Shown here in pieces: positions 1-5,890 of a DNA stretch of 7,113 bases. Below the pieces are notes generated by a model. It saw only the letters and a program-made list of their open reading frames with translations, did no database searches and was not told where the DNA came from. This DNA is from Thermococci archaeon (lineage in GTDB: Archaea; Methanobacteriota_B; Thermococci; Thermococcales; Thermococcaceae): positions 1-7,113 of the forward strand of contig QMUB01000058.1 in the NCBI GenBank assembly GCA_003663695.1, in the 5' to 3' direction. The stretch's first letter is position 1. Every line of letters begins with the position of its first letter. Made by a program: the position numbers and the translations under genes.

Positions 1-582
1 CAAAACAGGACGGCTACATTGGGAGTAAAGCACTTCGTTGCATGCGGTTATGGGGGAGAGATCCTCTGGGAGCATGATTCAGTGCCTCCTTACTACTGGC
101 TTATCTATCGTGGGAAGTACATGCCGAACAGGGAGGGGGTTAGCTATCCACAGGTTTTAACCTCCAATACAAGCAATTATCTTTTCGTTGTTGAGGTTCA
201 TTCGGCTCCTCGTGAGGTTCCTTTTGTTAGGCGTTGGGTTGGGGAGGATTGGGTTTACGTGTTTGGTAGAGAAGGGCTCGTTAAAAAATTGAGTCTTGAG
301 AAGGATTCTTGGCCAAAGAGGAATGTTTTCATCTCATCAGCCGGGAATTACACTATTTTGGGCTTTGAACAGCCGCAGGAGGATGGGTCCCCCGCATATG
401 GGAGGGTTTTAATTTTTAACGGTTCGGAGGTTATTTTTGATAAAACCTTCCCCTATGATCCGAACTGTTTGTGTTACGTAATTCCCGGGTGGGGGCGCAT
501 TAATGAGGAAGGATACGCAACCTTCGGCCTCTACACAGGCACAGGAATCTACAACGGCACACTCATCTATGAGAAGGGATAA
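1..582 (+). CDS. Putative secreted or surface protein, 5'-truncated by window edge; paralogue of the next gene
   Basis: Frame 1 is open from the first base to a TAA at 580-582, giving 193 residues without a start. A TTG at 19 could be read as a start. It is unlikely to be the real one, because residues 1-15 align position for position with residues 121-135 of the downstream paralogue, so about 120 N-terminal residues (including any signal peptide) should lie outside the window. Both proteins share a YGG-[EK]-ILW motif, the decapeptide FNGSEVIFDK, a CLCY motif (Cys156 and Cys158 here) and a GWG motif near the C-terminus. There are five N-x-S/T sequons (N2, N56, N116, N140, N185), which suits an extracellular glycoprotein. 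The YGG-x-ILW motif recalls beta-propeller strands, but that fold is only a guess. I do not recognise the family. The next gene starts 22 bases later on the same strand, so co-transcription is likely. Confidence 0.8.
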   Translation, partial: QNRTATLGVKHFVACGYGGEILWEHDSVPPYYWLIYRGKYMPNREGVSYPQVLTSNTSNYLFVVEVHSAPREVPFVRRWVGEDWVYVFGREGLVKKLSLEKDSWPKRNVFISSAGNYTILGFEQPQEDGSPAYGRVLIFNGSEVIFDKTFPYDPNCLCYVIPGWGRINEEGYATFGLYTGTGIYNGTLIYEKG

Positions 583-604
583 AAATGCTTGAGGGGGTGG
601 ATGA

Positions 605-1525
605 ATGAAGAAGTTTATACTTCCGCTCTTTATTGTTCTCCTTATTTCTGCCGTTATTATTCTAAACCATAAGCATCAACCTGCCAGTACTCCACAGGTT
701 CAGTGTCCTTTTCTCGTTCCTGCAAATGGAGTGAATGGGAGCGTTATCGCAAGCTTTGACGATACACTTATTATAAGAAGTGAAGGTAAGTTTTTCATGA
801 AAAGCCGGACAGGCACATACATGATAAACTCCTCCGAAGCATACTTTTTTCCGTGGGGGTTCGTCGTATCTGAGGAAGGGAAGGAGGTCTTTTCGGTTCC
901 AAAATATGTGATGAACTATGGGGAGGATCCCGAATGGGGGGATATTCTGAAGAATATTTCGATTGAAAACACGTCTTACATGATAAAAGTCAATCACCTC
1001 ATAGCCTGCGATTACGGTGGGAAAATTCTCTGGAAACACATTCAACCACTCTCCTACCTGTGGGAGATAAAAGAAGAAGGAGTGACGGAGAAAAGCGGTG
1101 AAAGCTCCTTCCAGATTTACACGCATGCGAGTGAGGAGTACTTCTTCATGGCCAAATTCTTGGGCAAGCCAAGGTACCACTTCGGCCCGGATTGGCTTTA
1201 CATTTATAATGAGAACGGGCTCGTTAAGGAGATAAAGCTTGGAGAGCCCCCAGAACCTCCGGATAGGGTATTCTTCACCTCAAACGGGAGTTACACCCTC
1301 CTGGGTTTTAACCTGTATGAGGGGGATGGCACTCCGTATGGTGGCAGAATCATGATTTTCAACGGTTCGGAGGTGATTTTTGACAAGTTCATATCCAGAA
1401 ATGATTGTTTATGCTATCCCGTACACGGGTGGGGTCAAATTACGTTGAAAGGATGCGCCAGGTTCGGCATGCTCGAAGGCGTTGGAACATACTGCAACGG
1501 TACATTCACCTATGAAAAAGAATAA
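605..1525 (+). CDS. Putative membrane-anchored or secreted protein of unknown function (complete paralogue)
   Basis: This gene encodes 306 residues from an ATG preceded by a GGGGGTGG-type ribosome binding site (593-600). Residues 1-20 are Lys-Lys followed by a hydrophobic stretch (FILPLFIVLLISAVIIL), a signal peptide or uncleaved N-terminal anchor that would place the rest outside the cell. Seven N-x-S/T sequons (N44, N75, N117, N122, N227, N253, N298) support an exported, N-glycosylated protein. Cysteines are at 34, 135, 268, 270, 284 and 297; C135, C268 and C270 are conserved in the upstream paralogue and could form a disulfide. No catalytic motif is visible. The pair probably arose by tandem duplication: the C-terminal halves align almost without gaps around FNGSEVIFDK. 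The 3' end overlaps the convergent minus-strand gene by 16 bases. The existence of the gene and its export are well supported; its function is unknown. Confidence 0.85.
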   Translation: MKKFILPLFIVLLISAVIILNHKHQPASTPQVQCPFLVPANGVNGSVIASFDDTLIIRSEGKFFMKSRTGTYMINSSEAYFFPWGFVVSEEGKEVFSVPKYVMNYGEDPEWGDILKNISIENTSYMIKVNHLIACDYGGKILWKHIQPLSYLWEIKEEGVTEKSGESSFQIYTHASEEYFFMAKFLGKPRYHFGPDWLYIYNENGLVKEIKLGEPPEPPDRVFFTSNGSYTLLGFNLYEGDGTPYGGRIMIFNGSEVIFDKFISRNDCLCYPVHGWGQITLKGCARFGMLEGVGTYCNGTFTYEKE

Positions 1526-1863
1526 AAATCTTCTATATTTTTCTCCAGAAAATTCAAAAGCTCCTCCGGCTTCACAAGACTGACTCTCATTCCTAATTCA
1601 TTTTCAATGAAGTTCATAACCCAGCTGTTCTTTAATGGGTCACTCTTAAATGGATACACGATGATCAAGTGTTTAAACCCCTCTCTGTGGGCTTTTATAG
1701 CATTGTAAAGTGTTCTCTGCTTTATCCACTTATAGGAGTTCTCAAATTCAACGGCAACAACCTTTTTACCCTTCTCTCCAAAAATAGCGAGATCTATGCG
1801 GGTTCCATCGGCGGTGCGAAGTTCTCTAACTGCTGTGAACCCCTTAAGAGAGCAGAACTCCAT
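1510..1863 (-). CDS. Small PD-(D/E)XK nuclease-like protein, start uncertain
   Basis: From the ATG at 1863 the product has 117 residues. The visible layout is a beta-hairpin with RIDLAIF (Asp24), a strand VVAVEFEN (Glu39, Glu41), a helix with WIKQRTLYNAIKA and a strand HLIIVYPF. This matches the D...(D/E)xK core of restriction-like or RecB-like nucleases, although the usual Lys is replaced by Glu41, so catalysis is doubtful. The frame stays open for 20 codons upstream of the ATG, back to the stop of the nucleotidyltransferase gene. Those codons read like a core N-terminal helix (IKALSNAI), but they contain no ATG, GTG or TTG. A G-rich possible ribosome binding site (1899-1906) is too far from the ATG and better placed for an ATA or ATT start near 1885-1893. 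The true protein may therefore be about 8-10 residues longer, or the gene may have lost its start. It lies 60 bases behind the nucleotidyltransferase gene. The fold assignment is moderate; the function is unknown. Confidence 0.65.
   Translation of the reverse strand: MEFCSLKGFTAVRELRTADGTRIDLAIFGEKGKKVVAVEFENSYKWIKQRTLYNAIKAHREGFKHLIIVYPFKSDPLKNSWVMNFIENELGMRVSLVKPEELLNFLEKNIEDFYSFS
1530..1546 (+). terminator. Possible U-rich terminator of the surface-protein pair
   Basis: A T-rich stretch containing TATATTTTTCT follows the TAA at 1523-1525 on the plus strand. Archaeal termination often uses such U tracts without a hairpin. The stretch lies inside the 3' end of the convergent gene, so composition alone could explain it. 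Confidence 0.35.
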
Positions 1864-1905
1864 AATGGCATTCGAGAGTGCTTTAATCTTTATCCCTATC
1901 CCCCC

Positions 1906-1923
1906 AGAAAAAGAGAAATAGAC
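1906..1923 (-). terminator. Possible U-rich terminator after the nucleotidyltransferase gene
   Basis: Directly after the TGA (1926-1924) the minus strand reads GTCTATTTCTCTTTTTCT, a pyrimidine tract with a run of five T. This fits intrinsic archaeal termination and may partly uncouple the small downstream gene. The call rests on composition only. Confidence 0.35.
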
Positions 1924-3165
1924 TCAGAAGAGCCACTGGTTCTCAATGCACTCATCGCATGGAGGCTTTTCTCCCGCTATTGCCCTGAACTTCTTGTAGA
2001 TGCACTCCGGCAGTCCGAGAGGGCATCTATCTGGCGTGAGTTCGGGCCTTACCTTTGTGGGATCGAGCTTGAGCTTGATCCATGCCTCATACTCCTCCAC
2101 CTTCTTCCACGGGAGCACCTTCGCCCCGTAGATCACAAGACTGTCATATATCCTCGAGTAATCCCCAAGTACGGCGTTTTCTTTGCTTATGACGTCTTCA
2201 CAGACCAGAACCCCCTCTCCGAGTATTGAGTCCTTGATCTCGCTCTTCTCTTTGATTATGTCGCTTCCGATTAGGATCACTCTCTTGAGATATGCCTTTT
2301 CCTGAACTATCGTGTTGGGACCCACATAGGTGTATGCCTTTATTTTTACACCGTGCCCTATTTTGGCACCTCTGTCTATGTAAACCGGTCCCTGGATCTC
2401 CACATCCTCGGGAACCTCCGCACCTTCTCTTATGGTGTAGTATCCATTTTCTTTTGTTATCTCATCCAGAGCAATCTGGTGGGCATAGAAGAGATCCTCC
2501 GGTGTGCCGAGATCCACCCAGTACACCTCTCTGGGAACCTTGTATCCATAGACCAGCCCCTGGCTCACATATTTTGGAAGGACCTCACGCTCGAAGTAAA
2601 CCTCTCTGTTCTTGGGCACGTCCTTTAAAATTTCTCTGCTCACCACATAGATACCAGCATCGATCATGTTTGTCCTGGGTCTCTTTGGTTTCTCCTCAAA
2701 GCCCGTCACCCTACCGCTCTCGTCAATTTCGACCACACCATATTTCTCGGGGTCATAAACCTTTGTCAGTGCAACCGTCACAAGCCCATCATTATTTTTA
2801 TGTGCCTCAATGAGCTCTCCAAAGTTGAAGTTTGTGAAGACATCCCCGTAAATTACCAAAAACTCGTCTCCAACGAAGTCCTCCACATTTTTTAGGGCTC
2901 CACCTGTCTCAAGGGGCATCGGGTCATTCACGAAGCGTATGTCCTTCGGGTAGTCCGCCATGTTGTCCTCTATAAATTCCCTAATCTCTCCCCTCATGTA
3001 ATGAACTGAAAGTATGATTTCGTCAATCTCTTTGATCTTTTCCAGGTTCTCCAAGAGATACTGAAGATTTGGTTTTCCAAGAACAGGCACCATCGGCTTT
3101 GGTCTTGTTGAGGAAATTGGCCTCAATCTCGTTCCAAATCCTCCGGCAAGAATAACAGCTTTCAT
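1924..3165 (-). CDS. Sugar-1-phosphate nucleotidylyltransferase (NDP-sugar pyrophosphorylase) with beta-helix domain and four-Cys tail
   Basis: The product has 413 residues and joins an NTP to a sugar-1-phosphate, giving an NDP-sugar and pyrophosphate in the cytoplasm. The N-terminal Rossmann-like domain (about 1-230) carries GGFGTRLRP at 8-16, RPKPM at 21-25, the metal-binding GD at 107-108, EEKP at 157-160, DAG at 169-171 and VDLGTPED at 217-224. Residues about 250-345 form hexapeptide-type left-handed beta-helix repeats (VEIQGPVYIDRGAKIGHGVK region). The tail holds Cys381, Cys388, Cys403 and Cys406 (C-x6-C-x14-C-x2-C), a possible Zn or Fe-S site. The start at 3165 is chosen because GGTGAT lies three bases upstream and the family's conserved MKAVILAGG begins there; the frame is open a further 43 codons upstream to an ATG at 3294, but that would run through the promoter. 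Whether the sugar is glucose, mannose or GlcNAc, and which nucleotide is used, cannot be read from the sequence. A role in glycan or protein N-glycosylation precursors is plausible. Confidence 0.93.
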   Translation of the reverse strand: MKAVILAGGFGTRLRPISSTRPKPMVPVLGKPNLQYLLENLEKIKEIDEIILSVHYMRGEIREFIEDNMADYPKDIRFVNDPMPLETGGALKNVEDFVGDEFLVIYGDVFTNFNFGELIEAHKNNDGLVTVALTKVYDPEKYGVVEIDESGRVTGFEEKPKRPRTNMIDAGIYVVSREILKDVPKNREVYFEREVLPKYVSQGLVYGYKVPREVYWVDLGTPEDLFYAHQIALDEITKENGYYTIREGAEVPEDVEIQGPVYIDRGAKIGHGVKIKAYTYVGPNTIVQEKAYLKRVILIGSDIIKEKSEIKDSILGEGVLVCEDVISKENAVLGDYSRIYDSLVIYGAKVLPWKKVEEYEAWIKLKLDPTKVRPELTPDRCPLGLPECIYKKFRAIAGEKPPCDECIENQWLF

Positions 3166-3195
3166 AACATCACCAATTATAATTAAAAGTTGGAA

Positions 3196-3209
3196 GCTTA
3201 TATATTTTA
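3196..3209 (-). promoter_or_regulatory. TATA promoter of the nucleotidyltransferase gene
   Basis: The minus strand reads TAAAATATATAAGC, a strong archaeal TATA box with an A-rich element upstream. Its centre is about 38 bases before the ATG at 3165, so a transcript would start near 3176 and have a leader of about 10 bases containing GGTGAT. This indicates that the gene is transcribed separately from the feo operon. Confidence 0.65.
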
Positions 3210-3253
3210 CGGCTGTTAAATATGACCATCGCTGAACCCCTTTAACTTTGTGT

Positions 3254-3511
3254 TCATTTGTATTCATTAGACTTCCGCAGCTGGTAGATTTCACCCTTGA
3301 AGTGAATACAGCTACCTGGGCAAATCTTTTTCAGGGGACACGATTCACATGCAGGGGAACCAAACTCGACCTTTTCTATGTATCCCATGCTCTCAAGTAT
3401 TTTTATTATGCCCTCAACCTCCTCCACGCTGATATCCATCCTCCTTGCAATCTCCTTGGAGTTTGATACCCCCTCCTTTATGAGCCTTAGAGTTTCCTCC
3501 AGCTTTCCCAT
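3254..3511 (-). CDS. feoC: FeoC-like winged-helix protein with four-Cys metal/Fe-S motif
   Basis: This small protein of 85 residues has an N-terminal winged helix (about 1-50) with helix-turn-helix text SNSKEIARRMDISVEEVEG. A cluster of four cysteines follows (55, 58, 64 and 68; C-x2-C-x5-C-x3-C), then a short basic tail. This is the layout of FeoC-like proteins, which accompany FeoB and are proposed to bind an Fe-S cluster and act as regulators or FeoB partners. Two in-frame ATGs compete. GGTGA at 3522-3518 touches the first (3517) but sits six bases from the second (3511), so 3511 is preferred; using 3517 adds Met-Lys. The gene starts 16 bases after the feoB stop and must be the third gene of the operon. 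Whether it binds DNA, FeoB or both is not shown. Confidence 0.85.
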   Translation of the reverse strand: MGKLEETLRLIKEGVSNSKEIARRMDISVEEVEGIIKILESMGYIEKVEFGSPACESCPLKKICPGSCIHFKGEIYQLRKSNEYK

Positions 3512-3517
3512 TTTCAT

Positions 3518-3522
3518 TCACC
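3518..3522 (-). promoter_or_regulatory. Ribosome binding site deciding the feoC-like start
   Basis: GGTGA lies immediately against the ATG at 3517 and six bases before the ATG at 3511. The normal archaeal spacing therefore favours the second ATG. Confidence 0.5.
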
Positions 3523-3527
3523 GGAAA

Positions 3528-5543
3528 TCAGAGCCCCAGGAGGAGCCCTATGTTGTAAACAAGGATTCCGACAATGCTCGAGAGCGCAAGATTATAAATC
3601 ACTGCCACTGCGGCCCACTTATTGCCGCCCTCTGCTCTTATGGCTCCTATGGTGGCTATGCACGGGAGGTACAGCGTGGTCACGAGTCCCAAAACAAATG
3701 CCTGAAGGGGTGTCATGGCATTTTTCATGAGCGTGGCAAGTGCAACTTCGCTCTCCCCCACGCCATATATAATACCATACGTGGCGATGACGTTCTCTTT
3801 GGCTATTATTCCGAATATGAGGCTAACAGCTGCCCTCCAATCAAGCCCCATGAGCTTTGTAAATGGCTCCACAGCTTCTCCGAGCTTCTCAGCATAGCTC
3901 AATCCCCCTCCAATGGGCGCGGGATAGTTGCTCAGGTACCATATGGCTATAGCTCCTGCGAGTATCACCGTTCCCGCTTTCCTAAGGAACTCCTTGCTCC
4001 TCTCCCATGAGTGTATTATCACACTCTTCCATGCGGGAACCAGATAATCGGGGAGCTCGATAACGAAGGGGCTTTCTTCACCTTTGATAAGGAACTTTCC
4101 GAGGAAGAGCGCCGAGAGCAGTGCGAGCAAAATTGAGATGGCGTATATTCCAACGGCAACAAGGGCTTGGTGTGCTGAGAAAAATGCCCCTGCTAGGAAT
4201 GTTATGACAACCATCCTGGCGCTGCATGGAACGAGCGGGTTTATGAGCATCGTTAAAATCCTGTCCCTCTCATTGTCGAGCGTTCTCGTTGCCATAACCG
4301 CCGGGACGTTACATCCAAATGCCAGCACCATTGGAATAAAGCTCTTTCCGGGTAGCCCAAACTTTCTCATTATCCTTTCCATAACGGTTGCCGCCCTCGC
4401 CATGTACCCTGAATCTTCCAGAATTGCCATAGCTATGAATAGCAAGAATACCAAAGGAAAGAAGCTAAGGACAGCCCCAACTCCACCTATCATCCCATCC
4501 ACGATAAGCCCTCTGAGCATTTCATCTCCAATGTGAGGAGCGATTGAACTTCCAAGAGCATCGAAGACTCCACCCAGCCATTCCTGGATGGGGGTCCCCA
4601 ATGTGAAAACAAACTTAAAGAGGGCATAAAACACTGCGAGAAGGCTTATAATGCCGTAAACGGGGTGAGTTAAAATTTTATCGAGCTGGTCACTCAGAGT
4701 TTCCCTGACTTCTCCAAAATGCGTCACAAACTGGTGCATGAGTTTATCTATGAACTCGTACTTCTGATTTGCTATCACAATATCCAGGGAGCGCTTGTAG
4801 TATTCCTCAACTTCACTTATGTGCTGGAGAATTTCATCCATCTTGGTCTGTCCAAGATATCTCAAAATTAGCTTTATAACCTCCTGATCTCTGGTTAAAA
4901 GCTTTATAGCGAGCCATCTCACATTGTACTTCTCCACGAGAGGGGTGCCCTCTAGAACCTTGCTCACATGCTCTATTTCTCTCTCAATTGGTTCATCATA
5001 AACTGGAGAGATTGGGTTACCCACAATTTTGCCCTCTGCCGCTGCTTTTATGACCCTTCTGAGCTCGTCCAATCCCTGTCCGCTTTTAGCGTTCGTTGGT
5101 ATCACCGGAATCCCCAGAACTTTCTCCATCTTTTTTATATCAAACCGTGCTCCCTTCTTTTTTGCGATATCTATCTTGTTGAGAGCTATTACGACATTTT
5201 TGACTCCCATTTCAAGGATCTCCATCGTTAAAAATAGATTTCTCATGAGGCATGAGGCATCGACTACATCCACGATGACGTCGGCGTTCCCTTCGAGAAT
5301 AAAATTCCTCGCCACGAGCTCGTCGACGGCGTGAGCTGTTAGAGAATAGGTTCCGGGCAGATCAACCACCAAAAATTCTTCCCCCTTGTACTCCATTATC
5401 CCCTCCTTTTTTTCCACAGTAACCCCTGGCCAGTTGCCAACGTGCTGTCTCAAGCCTGTGAGTGCATTAAAAATCGTGGTCTTTCCGACATTTGGATTTC
5501 CAGCAAGTGCAATTACCTTTAAGCCTTGAGTAAAAGAGCCCAT
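3528..5543 (-). CDS. feoB: Ferrous iron transport protein B, GTPase-coupled membrane permease
   Basis: The product has 671 residues, a usual length for archaeal FeoB, which imports Fe2+ across the cytoplasmic membrane. The cytosolic N-terminal G domain carries G1 GNPNVGKT (15-22), the switch I region GNWPGVTVEKK with Thr42, G3 DLPG (61-64), G4 NKID (122-125) and a G5-like NAKSG near 151-155. A helical regulatory domain follows (about 165-285). The membrane part begins near 295 and shows about eight or nine hydrophobic helices. It includes Gate-type segments, FGCNVPAVMATR (409-420, Cys411), NPLVPCSARM (Cys440) and YLPCIATIGAI (Cys628), with the conserved cysteines expected along the ion path. 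The ATG overlaps the TAA of feoA by one base (TAATG) and has a strong GGAGGGG site just upstream, so translation is probably coupled. All key motifs look intact. Transcription should follow the feoA promoter and its DtxR-type boxes. Confidence 0.97.
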   Translation of the reverse strand: MGSFTQGLKVIALAGNPNVGKTTIFNALTGLRQHVGNWPGVTVEKKEGIMEYKGEEFLVVDLPGTYSLTAHAVDELVARNFILEGNADVIVDVVDASCLMRNLFLTMEILEMGVKNVVIALNKIDIAKKKGARFDIKKMEKVLGIPVIPTNAKSGQGLDELRRVIKAAAEGKIVGNPISPVYDEPIEREIEHVSKVLEGTPLVEKYNVRWLAIKLLTRDQEVIKLILRYLGQTKMDEILQHISEVEEYYKRSLDIVIANQKYEFIDKLMHQFVTHFGEVRETLSDQLDKILTHPVYGIISLLAVFYALFKFVFTLGTPIQEWLGGVFDALGSSIAPHIGDEMLRGLIVDGMIGGVGAVLSFFPLVFLLFIAMAILEDSGYMARAATVMERIMRKFGLPGKSFIPMVLAFGCNVPAVMATRTLDNERDRILTMLINPLVPCSARMVVITFLAGAFFSAHQALVAVGIYAISILLALLSALFLGKFLIKGEESPFVIELPDYLVPAWKSVIIHSWERSKEFLRKAGTVILAGAIAIWYLSNYPAPIGGGLSYAEKLGEAVEPFTKLMGLDWRAAVSLIFGIIAKENVIATYGIIYGVGESEVALATLMKNAMTPLQAFVLGLVTTLYLPCIATIGAIRAEGGNKWAAVAVIYNLALSSIVGILVYNIGLLLGL

Positions 5544-5773
5544 TACGCTCCCCTCCTTATTAGAATCTTCTCTGCAATTCCTCTACCAAGGGCAAGACGC
5601 ATGTTTCCAATCGCAATTATGTAAGGGCCCGGTCTCCCTGATTTTATAACCATAATCCTTGTTCCTGGAGTTATTCCCATTCCCATGAGCTTCTGCCTGG
5701 CACCGGGTCCTCCATGGATATCAACTACAATCCCTGTCTCACCTTCGTGCATCTGTGATAATCGTACATACAT
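5543..5773 (-). CDS. feoA: Ferrous iron transport protein A (SH3-like)
   Basis: The product has 76 residues from the ATG at 5773, with the text typical of FeoA: GARQKLMGMGITPGTRIMVI, a glycine-proline turn, then NMRLALGRGIAEKILI. FeoA is a cytosolic SH3-fold protein that assists FeoB, probably by contacting its G domain. In-frame ATGs at 5785 and 5779 also exist and give 80 or 78 residues. I prefer 5773 because GGTGAT (5783-5778) sits four bases before it, whereas the 5785 ATG abuts the operator and has no ribosome binding site of its own. The gene ends by overlapping the feoB start by one base. It is the first gene of feoA-feoB-feoC and is preceded by two DtxR-type boxes. Confidence 0.95.
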   Translation of the reverse strand: MYVRLSQMHEGETGIVVDIHGGPGARQKLMGMGITPGTRIMVIKSGRPGPYIIAIGNMRLALGRGIAEKILIRRGA

Positions 5774-5777
5774 GTCC

Positions 5778-5783
5778 ATCACC
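5778..5783 (-). promoter_or_regulatory. Ribosome binding site deciding the feoA start
   Basis: GGTGAT, matching the 3' end of archaeal 16S rRNA, lies four bases before the ATG at 5773 and overlaps the upstream ATGs at 5785 and 5779. It therefore argues for the 76-residue form. Confidence 0.6.
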
Positions 5784-5799
5784 ATTAGGTTTACCTAAT
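5784..5799. promoter_or_regulatory. DtxR-type operator 1 of feoA
   Basis: ATTAGGTTTACCTAAT is a perfect inverted repeat with seven-base arms around TT. It resembles the half-sites bound by DtxR/IdeR/MntR-family metalloregulators (TTAGGTTAGCCTAA type). It lies just after the predicted transcription start of feoA and ends at the upstream ATG, a position suited to blocking RNA polymerase when iron is plentiful. Confidence 0.75.
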
Positions 5800-5823
5800 T
5801 CCATACTAGATAGGTGTAGAAAG

Positions 5824-5833
5824 TTTTAAAAAC
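5824..5833 (-). promoter_or_regulatory. TATA promoter of the feo operon
   Basis: The minus strand reads GTTTTTAAAACTTT across 5821-5834, with TTTTTAAAA as the probable TATA box. A start about 25 bases downstream would fall near 5802, some 29 bases before the preferred feoA ATG and directly before operator 1. Operator 2 covers the BRE side. Confidence 0.55.
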
Positions 5834-5835
5834 GT

Positions 5836-5849
5836 TTGGTTAGCCTAAT
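5836..5849. promoter_or_regulatory. DtxR-type operator 2 upstream of feoA
   Basis: TTTGGTTAGCCTAA matches operator 1 at 11 of 14 bases, with one mismatched base in the left arm and differences in the centre. Its centre is 51 bases from that of operator 1. It lies directly upstream of the TATA box, where TFB would contact the BRE, so binding here could exclude TFB. Confidence 0.65.
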
Positions 5850-5867
5850 AATCTAAAGAAGTTCGAA

Positions 5868-5890
5868 ATTGAAAAATCAAAGATTCAAAT
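5868..5890 (-). terminator. Possible U-rich terminator of the radical SAM gene
   Basis: After the TAA at 5893-5891 the minus strand continues with ATTTGAATCTTTGATTTTTC, a U-rich stretch with a run of five T and no evident hairpin. It would end the radical SAM transcript before the feo promoter. The evidence is composition only. Confidence 0.35.

Noticed and set aside
662..1180. Minus-strand open frame of 172 codons opposite the second surface-protein gene
   Set aside because: It lies entirely within a gene with a good ribosome binding site, a signal sequence and a paralogue; its own translation shows no family-like motifs.
1669..2229. Plus-strand open frame of 186 codons across the nuclease-like and nucleotidyltransferase genes
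   Set aside because: It is antisense to two genes with recognisable motifs and has no ribosome binding site or coherent domain.
2292..2813. Plus-strand open frame rich in Pro, His and Cys
   Set aside because: The composition is that of an antisense reading of the nucleotidyltransferase gene, whose family motifs are unmistakable.
3378..4010. Plus-strand open frame of 210 codons over feoC and feoB
   Set aside because: It is antisense to feoB, which is intact and conserved throughout.
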